A stretch of DNA of 7,090 nucleotides from Bog-1181 sp964565765 (GTDB lineage Bacteria > Oederibacteriota > PGYV01 > Palsa-1178), in NCBI GenBank assembly GCA_964565765.1, contig CAZMGF010000072.1:1-7090 (forward strand). The letters run 5' to 3'. The notes beneath the pieces were generated by a model that had not been told where the DNA came from, ran no database searches, and saw nothing but the letters and a program-made list of their open reading frames with translations. This document shows, piece by piece, positions 1 through 6,507 of the stretch. Every line of letters starts with the position of its first letter. Position 1 is the stretch's first letter. The translations under genes and the position numbers were made by a program.

Positions 1-36
1 AATGGTGAATTTAACCGAGGCGCTGCTGCCTCCGCC
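1..36 (-). other. Open in-frame continuation beyond the GH57 TAG stop, with a small hairpin
   Basis: The 12 codons after the TAG stop of the GH57 gene are all sense codons and read GGGSSASVKFTI, which resembles a glycine/serine turn followed by a beta strand, as expected for the missing C-terminal domain. Twelve open codons are not significant by themselves. Bases 17-21 (GAGGC) and 28-32 (GCCTC) can pair as a 5-bp stem with a 6-base loop just after the stop. No U-tract follows on the minus strand, so it is not a convincing terminator. The window ends before the next stop codon. Confidence 0.45.
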
Positions 37-1908
37 CTAGAACCTGGCCTCCACGCTTAAACCGGGAAAATCCTTTGCCGCGCCGTCAGTGTCGAGCCTT
101 ATATAAAGATTTTGCGTATCAAAGCCGTAATAAAGCTTTTTAATTATCCTGGCGGTCTTGTGCATTGCCCCGCCTTCCTTTGAGAGGTCAATAACTCCGG
201 CCCCTTTCCATTCATAAAAATGGGTGTTCACGCCGTCTATCGTTGGCGTAACAAACATAGTCGGCGGCACCTCAAAGGCAAGATCCGCCTTCGCAATTGG
301 CACAAAGAGCTCGTCCGGAATTTTTTCGCCTGTGGCCTTATATATATTCATCAGGTGGAGCCTGTAAAGATTGTCAAACTCCGAGTCGTTTTTCGACGAA
401 TGGTCGTCGCCGTACCACCAGTTCCAGTCGCTGCCTTCGGCGATGTAAATTGATTCCCACGCTTTGGCCAGTTTCTCCTTTTCAGAGGCATGCGACGCCT
501 GCCACTTCACAAGGTCGTCCCTCACCTTTTTCAAAAGTTTCCATGAGCGCCTGTCATCCTCGTGGCCTATCCATATATAAAAGTCGTGGTTGATCCAGGA
601 ACCCGGGTAGAGTTTTTCAAGCTTTACTGCGTTTGAAGAAAGTTTTTCAATGGCCCCGGATATTGTGGTGGATTCAAAATCATCATCAGCCGATATTGCG
701 GTATAAAGTGCTTCAAGAAAATCCCTTCCGTCGTTGGCATAATATTCCCAGCAGTTTTCGCCGTCGAGTATTACATTTACCATGTAACCACCCTCGCCCA
801 GGTGCTCTTTAATGTGATGCAGTTCTTTCATAAAATGGGCCGCTGCCTCGTTGGGCTTCCAGCTCTGGTATGAAAAACCTATAAGGTCGGAAAGATAGTG
901 GTTCCTGAAAACCATTTTTACATCGCCGTGGGGCGTGGAATATGTGTAAGGTTTGTAAATGTCGTCTTTTCCCGGCTTTTCGCCGTTTAATTTAAGTGAA
1001 TACCTGAGTATTTCCTCGTCTGTCGCGGCCCATTTTATTGAATTCGCCGCCAGGATGTCCATCACTTCAGGGCTCACAGAGCCCTCGGAGGGCCACATGC
1101 CGCGCGCCGGGACTCCGAATTTCTCCGCGGTATATTCCACGGCTTTTTTAACCTGGGCAAACGCGTCCTCGGGATGGGAAAAATTAAAATCAAGGGGCGG
1201 CATGTCCGGCATGCATTCCTTTGCTATGTCCGTATTATTTATAAGCGGCAGTATCGGGTGGTAAAACGGGGTCGTTGATATCTCTATTGCCCCATTTTCC
1301 TGCAGCTGCCTGTATTTCGGTATTATGAGCTTCATTATCTCAAGGTGGCTGTTCAGGACATATTGCTTTTCATCTTCGGAAAAGTTTTCCCCCTTATCCT
1401 TGAGCCTTTTTAATTCGGGAAACATTTTCAGAAAGAGCGGGTCTATCCAGGTAAGATTAAACCATACCTGAAGGTCGCGCATTTCTTCCGTCGTGAAGAG
1501 CCTGTGTATCTTTCTTATTTCGTCCGGGTTGGTGTTTTCTCCGCGCTTTTTAAGCAGATAGGCATAGCGCGGGTATACAAGAACCATGGTGTCCCAGTTT
1601 GCCATAAAGAAGTTGTAGAGAATGAAAACCCGTTCATCATCGTTCAATGCCGCGGCGTTTTTTTCAGACATTTCCTGGAAAATGTCCTTTACGCCGGAAA
1701 GGTATTCCTCTATCTGCAGCAGCAATGAAGGCACAAGATTGAAATTCTGCCTGATTTTCGGAAAATCGCCGAGTATGGCGGCCATGTCGTAATAGTCCTT
1801 TACGGCATGCAGCCTCACCCACGGCAGTATGAATTTGTTATTTTCTATATTCTTGTAATATGGCTGGTGCATGTGCCACGTGAACGTTATATACAGCGGC
1901 TGTTTCAT
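37..1908 (-). CDS. Glycoside hydrolase family 57 protein (alpha-amylase / 4-alpha-glucanotransferase type), probably C-terminally truncated
   Basis: Probable cytosolic retaining enzyme acting on alpha-1,4-glucans such as glycogen or maltodextrin; hydrolase versus transferase activity cannot be told from sequence. There is no signal peptide. GH57 conserved regions appear in order: HMHQPY at 12-17, GAIEISTTPFYHPILPLI at 206-223, WPSEGSVSPEV at 272-282 with Glu275 as the expected nucleophile, ILDGEN at 380-385 with Asp382 as the expected acid/base, and SDWNWWYGDDH at 493-503. A beta-rich C-terminal domain begins near residue 550 but ends abruptly at ...SVEARF. Relatives of this type, as I recall them, run to about 700 residues or more, so roughly 100 residues seem missing. 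The frame continues open past the TAG stop at 37-39 to the window edge. The ATG is supported by GAGGG (1915-1919) six bases upstream. The gene lies 52 bases behind the glycosyltransferase gene, with its own -10 box in the gap. Family assignment is very secure; the true end is not. Confidence 0.93.
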   Translation of the reverse strand: MKQPLYITFTWHMHQPYYKNIENNKFILPWVRLHAVKDYYDMAAILGDFPKIRQNFNLVPSLLLQIEEYLSGVKDIFQEMSEKNAAALNDDERVFILYNFFMANWDTMVLVYPRYAYLLKKRGENTNPDEIRKIHRLFTTEEMRDLQVWFNLTWIDPLFLKMFPELKRLKDKGENFSEDEKQYVLNSHLEIMKLIIPKYRQLQENGAIEISTTPFYHPILPLINNTDIAKECMPDMPPLDFNFSHPEDAFAQVKKAVEYTAEKFGVPARGMWPSEGSVSPEVMDILAANSIKWAATDEEILRYSLKLNGEKPGKDDIYKPYTYSTPHGDVKMVFRNHYLSDLIGFSYQSWKPNEAAAHFMKELHHIKEHLGEGGYMVNVILDGENCWEYYANDGRDFLEALYTAISADDDFESTTISGAIEKLSSNAVKLEKLYPGSWINHDFYIWIGHEDDRRSWKLLKKVRDDLVKWQASHASEKEKLAKAWESIYIAEGSDWNWWYGDDHSSKNDSEFDNLYRLHLMNIYKATGEKIPDELFVPIAKADLAFEVPPTMFVTPTIDGVNTHFYEWKGAGVIDLSKEGGAMHKTARIIKKLYYGFDTQNLYIRLDTDGAAKDFPGLSVEARF

Positions 1909-1942
1909 TTGCTTCCCTCTTTTTCTTATTTAAAAACGTTTA

Positions 1943-1948
1943 ATTATA
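1943..1948 (-). promoter_or_regulatory. Probable -10 box for the GH57 gene
   Basis: A perfect TATAAT lies on the minus strand in the 52-base gap between the glycosyltransferase stop codon and the GH57 start, about 35 bases before the ATG. The best -35 candidates at spacings of 16-18 bases, inside the end of the upstream gene, match TTGACA at only 3 of 6 positions. The -35 element is therefore weak or activator-assisted, and the GH57 gene may also be transcribed by read-through from the upstream operon. Confidence 0.38.
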
Positions 1949-1960
1949 GTATATGTCATC

Positions 1961-3412
1961 TCATTTTAACAGCGGCTTTTTTAGCGCGTTGTCAATTTTT
2001 ACATATAACACAAGCTCTTTTCCCTCAACTATGGGCCTGTAATAGGGCAGCATTGACGCGAAAGTGAAAAGCGATTTTTTATAGATAATCATATAGTCAG
2101 GTTTTGAATAATAAACGTCCTTAAGTTCCGCGTTCACACCCGCCTCATCATAAAGGACGTTCCAGTCAAACATGCTTAAATAGCGGCCCGGCGCCCTGAT
2201 GCCGGTCAAAAAATATACCTCGGGCTGGGCGAAATATACAAAAAGCGTCTGCCCGGGCTTTTTAATGGAATTAATCTTTTCCGCCATGAGCTTTGACTCG
2301 GCAAAACGCGGCGTATTAAACTGCGCCTTTGAAACATCAAGGGTGTTCATGAAATAATAGGGCCAGTTTAACGCGTAAGAAAGTATCAAAAACAGCGCCA
2401 CCAGCGCGGCTGCCCGGGCAGCGCGTAACTTGTTCGCGGCCAGTCCCGCGCATATACAAAGCGGCGCGCAGGCGCAGATATAGCTGTGCGGCCATATGCC
2501 TTTCTGAAGTATTATGCCGGCGAGCGCGCCGGCGAGGATGATAAATGACATGTTAATCCCGTCCCTGTTATCCTCACTGCCAAATGCCGCGTAAACAGCC
2601 GCTATAATCAGTATGCCGTATTCAACAAGAAAGCGTGGTTCAATACGCGCCCCTATGGCTAATCCTGAGGCCATGTACCAGAAATTAAAGAGCACACAGC
2701 ATTTTATAAAATCCCCCAGTATCCCGAATCGAGCCAGCCAGAGAGCCGCAATCACGAACGGAACAATAAAGCCCGTGATAAAACAGGCTATTTTCTTTAC
2801 CGGATATTTTTTCAGCGCCATGTAAACAAGCGCCAGTATAAAAGCAGGTGCCGCAGATTCTTTTATCATCGAGGATATCGCCAGCATTAATCCCGACATG
2901 GCAAGCATCCGGAAATTTTCCTTTTCCCCTTTTGCAGCAAAAAATACCGCAAGCGCCAGCGGCAGGGATAAAAATGTTTCTGTGTTGGCGTTAATTCCCT
3001 GAAGCATTACGCTCCCCTGGCAGGCGGCGAAGAAGAGCGCGGCGGCGTATTTTGCCCGGCCGTCTTTTAAACGCGCAGCCGCGAAATATACGGCAATCAA
3101 AGCCGCGGCTGTGTAAAGAGCGGCAAAGAACCTTATGCCTCCGGCGTCGCTGCCGAAAAGGTTCATGGCAAGCTTGTAAATAAAATATATCCCCGGCGGT
3201 TTATGGTCAAAAATATCACGGTAGGGCAGATAATGGCGGTTCATGAAATTCGCTATGTAGGCGTAAACTCCCTCGTCGTTATCCAGAGGGAGCGATATAA
3301 AATGGAGCCTTAAATAGATTACAAGCGCGGCTAAGGCCGCAAGGAATAAAACAGGCAGTAAATTCCGGGGATTGACAGCGGGCCCGGCCGCTTCATGTGA
3401 AGAATCTTTCAT
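1961..3412 (-). CDS. GT-C fold polytopic membrane glycosyltransferase (ArnT/PMT-like, GT39/GT83 type)
   Basis: Probable integral membrane glycosyltransferase that uses a polyprenyl-phosphate-linked sugar and modifies an acceptor on the outer face of the cytoplasmic membrane. The N-terminal segment (about 18-38) is hydrophobic and is followed by the acidic DNDEG at 44-48, which matches the catalytic Asp/Glu of the first external loop in GT-C enzymes. HKPPG at 70-74 is typical of the ArnT/PMT group, and NANTETF at 141-147 matches a second family loop. About ten further hydrophobic segments lie between 92 and 350 (near 92-113, 144-160, 168-200, 206-226, 262-277, 288-325, 331-349). Residues 360-483 form a less hydrophobic C-terminal region. 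The ATG lies 38 bases after the ligA stop; a purine-rich AGAGAGGCGGA stretch precedes it, but the spacing is loose (about 8-12 bases), so translation may be weak or coupled. The fold and loop motifs are clear. Sugar and acceptor are unknown, and neighbours do not reveal them. Confidence 0.85.
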   Translation of the reverse strand: MKDSSHEAAGPAVNPRNLLPVLFLAALAALVIYLRLHFISLPLDNDEGVYAYIANFMNRHYLPYRDIFDHKPPGIYFIYKLAMNLFGSDAGGIRFFAALYTAAALIAVYFAAARLKDGRAKYAAALFFAACQGSVMLQGINANTETFLSLPLALAVFFAAKGEKENFRMLAMSGLMLAISSMIKESAAPAFILALVYMALKKYPVKKIACFITGFIVPFVIAALWLARFGILGDFIKCCVLFNFWYMASGLAIGARIEPRFLVEYGILIIAAVYAAFGSEDNRDGINMSFIILAGALAGIILQKGIWPHSYICACAPLCICAGLAANKLRAARAAALVALFLILSYALNWPYYFMNTLDVSKAQFNTPRFAESKLMAEKINSIKKPGQTLFVYFAQPEVYFLTGIRAPGRYLSMFDWNVLYDEAGVNAELKDVYYSKPDYMIIYKKSLFTFASMLPYYRPIVEGKELVLYVKIDNALKKPLLK

Positions 3413-3450
3413 ATTATGAGTCCGCCTCTCTTTAAATGGCTGAAACGGCG

Positions 3451-5451
3451 CTACTGGCCGATTAGTTTCAAAAATTCCCCTTCGGTTATTATCTTTAACC
3501 CGAGTTTCACGGCCTTATCGTATTTGGAACCGGGCTCGCTGCCGGCCACCACATAACTTATGGTTTTATTAACCGTGGAGGATACCCTGCCGCCGAGAGC
3601 CTTCACGATATTGCCCGCCTCGCCGCGCGAATATTTCGACATCTCGCCGGTAAAAACGAAAATGGCGCCGTCAAGTATGTTTTTGGCGGCTTTCTTTTTC
3701 AGCCTTTTCATATTGACCCCGGCTTTTTTCAGCTTTTCAATCACTTCCCTGTTTTCCACGCCCTTAAAAAAATCAATTATATCGCCTGCCACAACATTGC
3801 CTATCTCATGTATTGAGGTAAGCTCTTCAAGAGCCGCTCCGGAGAGTTCATCCAGAGAATCATAATGCCCGGAGAGCACTTCCGCGGTCTGCCGCCCCAC
3901 GTTCCTGATGCCAAGGGCGAATATAAGATTTTCAAGGTCCCTTTTTTTTGAACCCTCTATTTCATTGAGCAGATTATCGGCCGACTTCTGCCCCATCCTA
4001 TCCATGTTGGCCACATCAAATATGGTGAGGCTGTAGAGGTCGCCGTAATCCTTTATCATCTTGTTCCTTAACATCTGCTCCACTACAGCCGGCCCCATTC
4101 CTTCTATATTCATGGCCTCCCTGCCGCCGAAATGTATAATCCTGCCCTCAAGCTGGGCCGGGCATTTTACATTGATGCAGCGGGTGGCTTTTTCCTCCGC
4201 CTCGCGCGCCACCTTTGCGCCGCAAACCGGGCATTTTAACGGCATTATAAATTTTATCTCCCCGCCGGTACGGGCGCCTTTGTCAACTCCCACCACCTCG
4301 GGGATTATTTCCCCCGCCTTTTCGACTATCACCATATCGCCTATCATTATTTCCTTGCGCGCTATTTCGTCCTCGTTATGAAGCGTCGCCCTTTTTACTA
4401 TTGTGCCGGCAAGTTTTACCGGCTCAAGTTCGGCCACAGGCGTAAGCGAACCCACGCGGCCGACCTGAACCGTAATTGATTTCAGCCTGGTTCTTGCCTG
4501 CTCGGCCCTGAATTTATACGCGATGGCCCATCTCGGGCTTTTCGCGGTGTAGCCCAGTATTTCCTGCTTGTCGAATTCATCCACCTTTATGACCATTCCG
4601 TCCACGGCGTATGGAAGGCCGCGGCGCTTTTCCTCAAGCGAATCGCAATATTTTATAACAGCTTCCATATCGGAAAATTTTTTATAGCCGTCATTGACGG
4701 GAAAACCCAGTTCTTTAAGTTTTTCAAGGGCGCCGGACTGCCCGGCAATCCCGTATTTTTCCGCGTCAATGAGGGTGTAAATGAAAAGGCTCAGTTTTCT
4801 TGAGGCCACAGCCTTCGGGTCAAGCAGTTTAAGTGTGCCTGCCGCGGCGTTTCTCGGGTTTGCGAAGAGAGGCTCGCCGTTTTCTTCCTTTTCCGCGTTA
4901 ATGGCCTCAAACTGTTTTTTTGAGAGATAAACCTCTCCACGCGCTTCCATATTGCTGAATTTATCATTCAAAATTTTTAATGGCAGCGACCTTATGGTCC
5001 TTATATTGTCGGTCGCGTCGTCCCCTTTTACGCCGTCGCCCCTGGTGGCGCCCGTTTTAAAGAGGCCGTCCTTGTAAATCACGGCCACGGCAAGGCCGTC
5101 AATTTTTATCTCAACGGTGTATGTTATTTTTTCCGATATTTTCCTGACACGCGCGTCAAACTCGCGCAGCTCGTCCGCGGAATATGTGTTATCCAGCGAC
5201 ATCATGGGGATTTTGTGGGTTACGCTTTTGAATTCTTTCAGCGGCTCTCCGCCGACCCTTTGTGTCGGGGAATCCGGGGTTTGAAGGCCGGGGTATGCGC
5301 CCTCAAGTTCAATAAGCTCCTTTAAAAGTTTATCAAACTCAAAATCGCTTATTTCCGGAGACGCGTCAACATAATATTTACGGTTATGGTATTCCAGGAG
5401 CCCGCGCAGCTTTTCCGCTTTGGATAATATTTTACCGGGGATCTTTGCCAT
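3451..5451 (-). CDS. ligA: NAD-dependent DNA ligase LigA
   Basis: Seals single-strand nicks during lagging-strand replication and repair, using NAD+ to form the ligase-adenylate. The 666-residue length is normal for the family. The Ia domain carries YHNRKYYVDASPEISDFEFD at 21-40, which binds NMN. The adenylation motif KIDG is at 116-119 with Lys116 as the nucleophile. TRGDG at 136-140, the SPRWAIAYKF block at 305-314 and VGRVGSLTPVAELEPV (330-345, OB fold) follow. A four-cysteine zinc finger uses Cys407, Cys410, Cys425 and Cys430. Helix-hairpin-helix repeats occupy about 440-580, and a BRCT domain about 592-666 includes FVFTGEMSKYSR. The start is set by AAGGGG four bases before the ATG, inside the 14-base gap after cysE, so the two genes are probably co-transcribed. 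It ends naturally in TAG after LIGQ, showing that TAG acts as stop here. An A8 run at codons 501-504 is noted separately. Identification is secure. Confidence 0.98.
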   Translation of the reverse strand: MAKIPGKILSKAEKLRGLLEYHNRKYYVDASPEISDFEFDKLLKELIELEGAYPGLQTPDSPTQRVGGEPLKEFKSVTHKIPMMSLDNTYSADELREFDARVRKISEKITYTVEIKIDGLAVAVIYKDGLFKTGATRGDGVKGDDATDNIRTIRSLPLKILNDKFSNMEARGEVYLSKKQFEAINAEKEENGEPLFANPRNAAAGTLKLLDPKAVASRKLSLFIYTLIDAEKYGIAGQSGALEKLKELGFPVNDGYKKFSDMEAVIKYCDSLEEKRRGLPYAVDGMVIKVDEFDKQEILGYTAKSPRWAIAYKFRAEQARTRLKSITVQVGRVGSLTPVAELEPVKLAGTIVKRATLHNEDEIARKEIMIGDMVIVEKAGEIIPEVVGVDKGARTGGEIKFIMPLKCPVCGAKVAREAEEKATRCINVKCPAQLEGRIIHFGGREAMNIEGMGPAVVEQMLRNKMIKDYGDLYSLTIFDVANMDRMGQKSADNLLNEIEGSKKRDLENLIFALGIRNVGRQTAEVLSGHYDSLDELSGAALEELTSIHEIGNVVAGDIIDFFKGVENREVIEKLKKAGVNMKRLKKKAAKNILDGAIFVFTGEMSKYSRGEAGNIVKALGGRVSSTVNKTISYVVAGSEPGSKYDKAVKLGLKIITEGEFLKLIGQ

Positions 5452-5465
5452 ATTGCCCCTTGTTT

Positions 5466-6164
5466 TTATTTGTTTTCCTCAAAAAACTCGTCTATATCCT
5501 TATCGCCGCATTTGCCGCTTTCCGGTTTGCCCTCGTTCTGCAGGCAGCGGTCGCATTTTTTCTCTATGGCCCTTATCTCGTCGTAAAGTTTTTCAATAAC
5601 ATTTTTGATAGGATCGGGCAGGTCGCCGTGCATGAGGTCAGACTCGGGTTTCTCGCCGCCGGTCCTTACCACAACTCCGGGCACGCCCACCACCGTGGAG
5701 CCGTCCGGCACATTGTGAATCACAACCGACCCGGCCCCTATCTTGCAGCTGTTGCCTATTGTGATATTGCCGAGTATCTTTGCGCCGGTGCCGACAACAA
5801 TATCATTTCCAAGCGTGGGATGGCGCTTGCCCTTTTCCTTGCCGGTTCCGCCCAGGGTTACGCCCTGGTATAAAAGCACATTATCGCCTATTATTGTGGT
5901 CTCCCCGATCACAACACCCATGCCGTGGTCTATAAAAAACCTGCTGCCTATCTGCGCGCCGGGATGTATCTCAATTCCCGTAAAAAACCTTGAAAAAGCT
6001 GAAATCATCCTGGGAATAAAGGGTATTTTCATTTTATATAATGCGTGGGCCAGCCTGTGGTTAATCAGGGCGTGAAAACCGGGATACATGAATATAACCT
6101 CAAGCACCGACTTAGCGGCCGGGTCGCGTTCAAAGACAACCTTGATATCATCAACAATGGACAT
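5466..6164 (-). CDS. cysE: Serine O-acetyltransferase CysE
   Basis: Transfers acetyl from acetyl-CoA to L-serine, giving O-acetylserine, the substrate of cysteine synthase; cytosolic. At 232 residues it is the short bacterial form with a reduced N-terminal helical region. FERDPAAKS at 11-19 is the usual start-proximal motif. The left-handed beta helix of hexapeptide repeats spans about 65-165. Active-site signatures are FIDHGMGVVIGE at 77-88 (Asp79, His80) and GGTGKEKGKRHPTLG at 105-119 (His115). VVGVPGVVVR at 158-167 closes the helix. The tail (170-232) is charged and carries Cys204, Cys207 (CDRC) and Cys219. It ends in EENK rather than the C-terminal isoleucine through which some CysE proteins bind CysK. 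The ATG has a strong GGAGG at 6170-6174, five bases upstream, and a sigma70-like promoter before it. It leads the probable cysE-ligA-glycosyltransferase transcript; no cysK or cysS is in the window. Confidence 0.97.
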   Translation of the reverse strand: MSIVDDIKVVFERDPAAKSVLEVIFMYPGFHALINHRLAHALYKMKIPFIPRMISAFSRFFTGIEIHPGAQIGSRFFIDHGMGVVIGETTIIGDNVLLYQGVTLGGTGKEKGKRHPTLGNDIVVGTGAKILGNITIGNSCKIGAGSVVIHNVPDGSTVVGVPGVVVRTGGEKPESDLMHGDLPDPIKNVIEKLYDEIRAIEKKCDRCLQNEGKPESGKCGDKDIDEFFEENK

Positions 6165-6193
6165 ATTAACCTCCGGATTATTTTTCTGATATT

Positions 6194-6223
6194 ATTATAA
6201 CATCATTTCGCGGGGCGTTGCAA
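6194..6223 (-). promoter_or_regulatory. Sigma70-like promoter for the cysE-ligA operon
   Basis: On the minus strand TTGCAA (6218-6223, 4 of 6 matches to the -35 consensus) is followed after 18 bases by a perfect TATAAT (6194-6199). Transcription would start near 6187, leaving a leader of only about 20 bases before the cysE ATG, with GGAGG at 6170-6174. Such a short leader leaves no room for a riboswitch or T-box, so regulation by a structured leader is unlikely if this is the start point used. Confidence 0.58.
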
Positions 6224-6255
6224 TTTTAAATTGAGGGCTGCGAAGAAATGGCAGG

Positions 6256-6291
6256 CATGTTAGATAGGCAGCAAGCCGCCTCTCTAACATG
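6256..6291. repeat. Imperfect inverted repeat, 36 bases (REP-like hairpin)
   Basis: CATGTTAGA (6256-6264) and TCTAACATG (6283-6291) are perfect 9-bp complements. Inside them AGGC (6266-6269) pairs with GCCT (6278-6281) after one T/C mismatch, giving 13 of 14 pairs around an 8-base loop. Neither strand has a U-tract after the stem, so it does not look like a rho-independent terminator. It lies about 33 bases upstream of the cysE -35 box. It could be a dispersed REP-type element, an mRNA-stabilising hairpin at the end of the folC transcript, or an operator-like site. The pairing is certain; the role is not. Confidence 0.7.
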
Positions 6292-6431
6292 TGACAAAAG
6301 ATATGGCTGGCGGGACTTTTTGGAGGCCGGACGTCAACAATAAGGACTGTGTAAATATCGCAAAGGTAAAACTATAATAACAATTCCGGATTTTTCTTCC
6401 TGAATACCTCGAGTGTGTCCAGTTGACGGAC

Positions 6432-6474
6432 GGCAGGAAGAAAGGCCTGCCAGCCATGTCCTGCCAAAGCCATG
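6432..6474. repeat. Cluster of short GGCAGG/CCTGCC repeats
   Basis: GGCAGG at 6432-6437 and CCTGCC at 6446-6451 form a 6-bp inverted repeat with an 8-base loop. CCTGCC recurs at 6460-6465, and the two copies begin a direct repeat: CCTGCCAGCCATG (6446-6458) and CCTGCCAAAGCCATG (6460-6474) differ only by an AA insertion. GGCAGG also recurs near 6251 and 6496. Runs of this kind are common in dispersed GC-rich intergenic repeats. No U-tract follows the hairpin on either strand. Confidence 0.5.
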
Positions 6475-6486
6475 CGCCTTAGTTTT

Positions 6487-6507
6487 AGCCGCAAGCAGGC
6501 AGCGGCT
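6487..6507 (-). other. Hairpin directly after the folC stop codon
   Basis: AGCCGC (6487-6492) and GCGGCT (6502-6507) are perfect complements around a 9-base loop, beginning at the base after the folC TAG. On the minus strand the stem is followed by AAAACTAAG rather than a run of U, so it is not a canonical intrinsic terminator. It may instead protect the transcript's 3' end or belong to the repeat cluster beside it. Confidence 0.45.

Larger units (their letters stand above)
6165..6507. other. Intergenic region between folC and cysE
   Basis: This 343-base stretch has no recognisable gene. From the cysE side it holds the ribosome binding site, the promoter (6194-6223), the 36-base inverted repeat, a central AT-richer part (about 6300-6420) in which I see nothing specific beyond the interrupted minus-strand frame, the GGCAGG/CCTGCC cluster, and the post-folC hairpin. 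I find no tRNA, no CRISPR units, and no transposase fragment that I can identify. Confidence 0.6.

Noticed and set aside
1..39. Genome-wide reassignment of TAG to an amino acid
   Set aside because: LigA ends at its normal length with TAG and FolC ends at its normal C-terminus with TAG, so TAG works as stop here. A local mutation or error is more likely.
5445..5873. Long plus-strand open frame opposite cysE
   Set aside because: It is antisense to a clear CysE with intact active-site motifs. Its composition reflects the complementary codons, and it shows no domain of its own. The same applies to the plus-strand frames opposite the GH57 gene and ligA.
6303..6377. Plus-strand 24-residue frame MAGGTFWRPDVNNKDCVNIA..., with a faint dockerin/EF-hand look (DVNNKDCVNI)
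   Set aside because: Too short, no ribosome binding site, stops in frame just upstream (6285-6287), and only one half-matching calcium-loop-like stretch. Chance is the simpler explanation.
6373..6378. Perfect TATAAT on the plus strand in the folC-cysE gap
   Set aside because: The hexamer at the right distance (TGTAAA, 6350-6355) matches the -35 consensus at only 3 of 6 positions, and no plus-strand gene follows; downstream lies the 3' end of convergent folC.
6256..6507. CRISPR array or rho-independent terminators in the folC-cysE gap
   Set aside because: The repeats are few, unevenly spaced and partly inverted, with no regular spacers. None of the hairpins is followed by a U-tract on the relevant strand.
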